This document shows, piece by piece, positions 44,292 through 46,015 of a DNA stretch of 46,015 nucleotides (position 1 is the first letter of the stretch; each line of letters opens with the position of its first letter). Made by a program: the position numbers and the translations under genes. The notes under the pieces are model-generated. The model made no database searches. It was not told the DNA's origin and saw only the letters and a program-made list of their open reading frames with translations. The DNA comes from Gammaproteobacteria bacterium (GTDB lineage: Bacteria; Pseudomonadota; Gammaproteobacteria; Pseudomonadales; JAUIET01). The DNA lies in the NCBI GenBank assembly GCA_030431775.1, contig JAUIHW010000031.1:1-46015 (forward strand), read 5' to 3'.

Positions 44292-44319
44292 GTTAAACTA
44301 CTAATTTGGAAAGAGTCAA
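44292..44319 (-). promoter_or_regulatory. Candidate sigma70 promoter of fleQ
   Basis: Read leftward: TTGACT as -35 (44314-44319), 16-nt spacer, TTTAAC as -10 (44292-44297, 4 of 6). The -35 overlaps the second FleQ-box-like sequence. It would give a leader of about 150 nt. Confidence 0.4.
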
Positions 44320-44328
44320 ATAGTTGGC
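44315..44328. promoter_or_regulatory. FleQ-box-like sequence 2
   Basis: GTCAAATAGTTGGC differs from box 1 at two positions only, starts 71 bp from it, and overlaps the candidate -35 element. Confidence 0.45.
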
Positions 44329-44472
44329 AGCAAAAACAGCGAAAGATTCTGCGGAATATTTCGCTAATTGATCTATTTGTATAAATTGTTTCCAATTGTG
44401 CCAGCAGAATGACACAAAAAGAGAGCTAAGTATTATTGTTAGGTCTTATTCCGGCGGGGCTGGCTCAGCTGT

Positions 44473-44871
44473 TCAGGCAGGAACAGCAACTTCCGGGCCG
44501 ATCGCATCCCAGGCAGATTTAATTTCTGCCAATAAACCAGCAACTTCGCTCAGCGGTTCTGTACTTTTTTCAGCGTGCACTTTAAGCAGTGTGCGAATCA
44601 TATAGTCGTACAGACCGTCCAGGTTTCCGGCAATGTCTCCGCCTTTCTCCAGGTCAAGCGAGGATTGCAGTCCGGTGATGATGCCAATGGTTTTGCCGAG
44701 GCTTTCGCCAAAGGCCGCGTGCTCACCACGCTGATACTGGCCTTTTGCTTCTGCGATCCGGGTGAGCGCACCTGCGAGCAGCAGCTGAACCAAACGATGG
44801 CTGTTTGCATGCGCCACTTCCGACTCCCGGTTTACTTTCTTATATTGTTGAAGTGCTACCCGACTGTTCAT
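44473..44871 (-). CDS. fliS: Flagellar export chaperone FliS
   Basis: A 132-aa helical chaperone that binds the C-terminus of flagellin and keeps it unpolymerised before export. The family pattern is clear: ALQQYKKVNRESEVAHANSH, LVQLLLAGALTRIAEAK, GLQSSLDLEKGGDIAGNLDG, LYDYMIRTLLKVH. I use the ATG at 44871 (MNSRVALQQY) with GGAT about 8 nt upstream; the open frame continues to 44916 without family similarity. It is oriented away from fliC; a fliD gene is not in the window. No fliT is found after it. Confidence 0.93.
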   Translation of the reverse strand: MNSRVALQQYKKVNRESEVAHANSHRLVQLLLAGALTRIAEAKGQYQRGEHAAFGESLGKTIGIITGLQSSLDLEKGGDIAGNLDGLYDYMIRTLLKVHAEKSTEPLSEVAGLLAEIKSAWDAIGPEVAVPA

Positions 44872-44906
44872 TGGCAATATCCTTACTGCGGTGACTGGAG
44901 TAATTG

Positions 44907-44933
44907 GTAACGGCACCGATGCGGTCCTCTTTA
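44907..44933 (-). promoter_or_regulatory. Candidate sigma28 (FliA) promoter of fliS
   Basis: Read leftward: TAAAGAGG, 11 nt, GCCGTTAC. The consensus is TAAAGTTT-N11-GCCGATAA; 11 of 16 bases agree and the spacing is exact. It ends 36 nt before the fliS start codon. Confidence 0.55.
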
Positions 44934-44978
44934 GAAAAAATCTCTAAGAAATCAGCCCTGCGGGCAGTTAGATCAATT

Positions 44979-44994
44979 TGTGATCAAGCTCACA
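44979..44994. promoter_or_regulatory. CRP/Vfr-type site between fliS and fliC
   Basis: TGTGATCAAGCTCACA has both perfect core halves TGTGA and TCACA with a 6-nt centre, the classical CRP site and also fitting Vfr. Its right edge is 12 nt from the -35 element of the fliC sigma28 promoter. Confidence 0.7.
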
Positions 44995-45005
44995 CAAAAA
45001 GTTGC

Positions 45006-45032
45006 TAAAGGAAGTTCAACCCTGGTCGATAA
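45006..45032 (+). promoter_or_regulatory. Candidate sigma28 (FliA) promoter of fliC
   Basis: TAAAGGAA, 11 nt, GTCGATAA: the first five bases of the -35 and seven of eight -10 bases match the FliA consensus with the exact spacing. It lies about 100 nt before the fliC start. Confidence 0.75.
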
Positions 45033-45131
45033 CCCTTTTGACCGCCGGATTGTGACTCATCTCAATCAACGGCAATCACAAAGCAACCGCTTCCGCACTG
45101 AGTGGCAGCATGGAAGCAACAGGAGATGACT

Positions 45132-46015
45132 ATGGCACAGGTAATTAACACCAATATCTCGTCACTGACGGCGCAAAGAAACTTGGACCGCTCCCAGAGC
45201 AGCCTGAACACTTCTTTGGAGCGTTTGTCTTCCGGCTTGCGCATTAACAGCGCCAAGGACGACGCCGCTGGACTGGCAATCGTTGACCGGATGACCTCGC
45301 AAATCCGCGGCCTTAATCAGGCAGTGCGAAATGCCAATGACGGTATTTCAGTGGCGCAGACCGCTGAAGGCGCCCTGCAGGAAGGTTCAAACATCCTGCA
45401 ACGAATGCGGGAACTGGCAATCCAGTCAGCGAACGATTCCAACAGCGCCAACGACCGGCAGAACATTCAGAAGGAAATCGCTCAGCTGCAAAACGAGTTG
45501 AACCGAATTTCCGAATCCACCACTTTTAACGGCAAGAAACTGCTGGATGGTAACTTTGTAACCCAGCAGTTCCAGGTGGGTTCCAATGCCAATGAAACCA
45601 TTTCAGTCTCCATTGGCAGTGCTTCGGCCACCTCACTGGGCTCCAACCAGGTTAAAGATACAGCAACTGCTGACAACGTGGGCGCTGCCCTCGCAGCCGC
45701 TGCCGACGTGACTGGCGGCAATGGAGTAACCGCTGATGCGGCATTTGATATCACCGGCCAAGACGGTTCGGCGACTTTGAGCATCGCAGCGGACGATACA
45801 GCCGCTGAAATCGCTACGGCGGTCAATGCTGAAACCCAGACCACTGGCGTATCGGCAACTGCTTCCACAGAAGTGGTTATCGACAATGTTCAGGCTGGCA
45901 GTGTTCAGTTCTCTCTGAGCTCACGTGACAACGCCAGTGGCACAGTAGGCACGGCCGCTGCAATCTCAGCGGTTGTTGTGAATACCAACGATATTTCTGC
46001 TCTGCGCGACGCGAT
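45132..46015 (+). CDS. fliC: Flagellin FliC (3' end beyond the window)
   Basis: The flagellar filament subunit; only the first 294 residues are visible. The D0/D1 N-terminal region is fully conserved: [54 protein letters not shown] and [14 protein letters not shown]. From about residue 175 the variable, Ala/Thr/Gly-rich central part begins and continues to the window end, still open. I chose the ATG at 45132 with AGGAG 6 nt upstream; an in-frame ATG at 45126 is too close to that site. It is the only flagellin seen. Confidence 0.97.
   Translation, partial: MAQVINTNISSLTAQRNLDRSQSSLNTSLERLSSGLRINSAKDDAAGLAIVDRMTSQIRGLNQAVRNANDGISVAQTAEGALQEGSNILQRMRELAIQSANDSNSANDRQNIQKEIAQLQNELNRISESTTFNGKKLLDGNFVTQQFQVGSNANETISVSIGSASATSLGSNQVKDTATADNVGAALAAAADVTGGNGVTADAAFDITGQDGSATLSIAADDTAAEIATAVNAETQTTGVSATASTEVVIDNVQAGSVQFSLSSRDNASGTVGTAAAISAVVVNTNDISALRDA

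Larger units (their letters stand above)
44135..44472 (-). promoter_or_regulatory. fleQ upstream control region (338 nt without a gene)
   Basis: Between fliS and fleQ there is no credible coding sequence. I see two FleQ-box-like sequences (44244-44257 and 44315-44328), a candidate sigma70 promoter between and overlapping them, and a ribosome binding site just before 44134. The rest is AT-rich and unremarkable. Confidence 0.7.

Noticed and set aside
44398-44403. Sigma54 -24 element (TGGCAC on the minus strand) upstream of fleQ
   Set aside because: There is no GC at the -12 position with the needed 10-nt spacing, so it is not a credible sigma54 promoter.

Overview
The window reads as chromosomal DNA from a motile, aerobic gammaproteobacterium of the Pseudomonas/Cellvibrio/marine-gamma kind. 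The evidence is the gene order lptG-lptF facing pepA-holC-(unknown)-valS, the dapA-bamC-MBL-fold run, the polar-flagellum regulators fleQ-fleS-fleR, an AlgP-like lysine/alanine-rich histone H1-like protein and two TonB-dependent receptors. It is gene dense, with many 1-4 nt start/stop overlaps, and I see no transposase, phage gene or CRISPR array.

Layout. 1-518: a perfect 158-bp tandem repeat whose units carry two truncated copies of the 5' part of a tRNA-Leu gene, ending in the intact tRNA-Leu(CAA). 538-6767: a TonB-dependent receptor starting 19 nt after the tRNA, trpS, and a second, 993-aa receptor with its own terminator. 6971-12142: a small secreted protein; the leftward run tsaB-apeB-glycosyltransferase, whose last gene resembles the eukaryotic tRNA-queuosine mannosyltransferase; mobA; and the histone-like gene, with a shared terminator between the last two. 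12354-17622: adk-hemH, an LRR lipoprotein, dapA-bamC-MBL hydrolase and a 62-aa ORF. 17691-24891: DUF3806 and DUF1631 proteins, a dehydrogenase/hydratase pair of steroid-catabolism type, a RodZ-like protein, and bolA-trhO. 25099-31167: an acidic repeat protein, a two-component system, a small secreted protein, an RDD protein and lptF-lptG. 31284-36666: pepA-holC-unknown-valS. 36675-39178: a PepSY protein with a PhoP/PhoQ-like system. 39341-46015: a membrane-anchored cold-shock-domain protein, then fleR, fleS, fleQ and fliS leftward and fliC rightward, cut by the window end.

The genes fall into functional groups: translation and tRNA modification (trpS, valS, tsaB, trhO, the queuosine-mannosyltransferase-like gene, tRNA-Leu), outer membrane assembly (bamC, lptF, lptG), signalling (two OmpR/histidine kinase pairs, FleS/FleR) and flagellar control. 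The flagellar region holds readable regulatory sites: two FleQ-box-like sequences and a possible sigma70 promoter upstream of fleQ, sigma28 (FliA)-type promoters facing outward for fliS and fliC, and a perfect-core CRP/Vfr-type palindrome between them.

The most unusual object is the tRNA-Leu-fragment array at the left edge. After it come the queuosine-mannosyltransferase homologue and the divergent fliS/fliC control region. All assignments come from reading sequence and recalling families; no searches were run.
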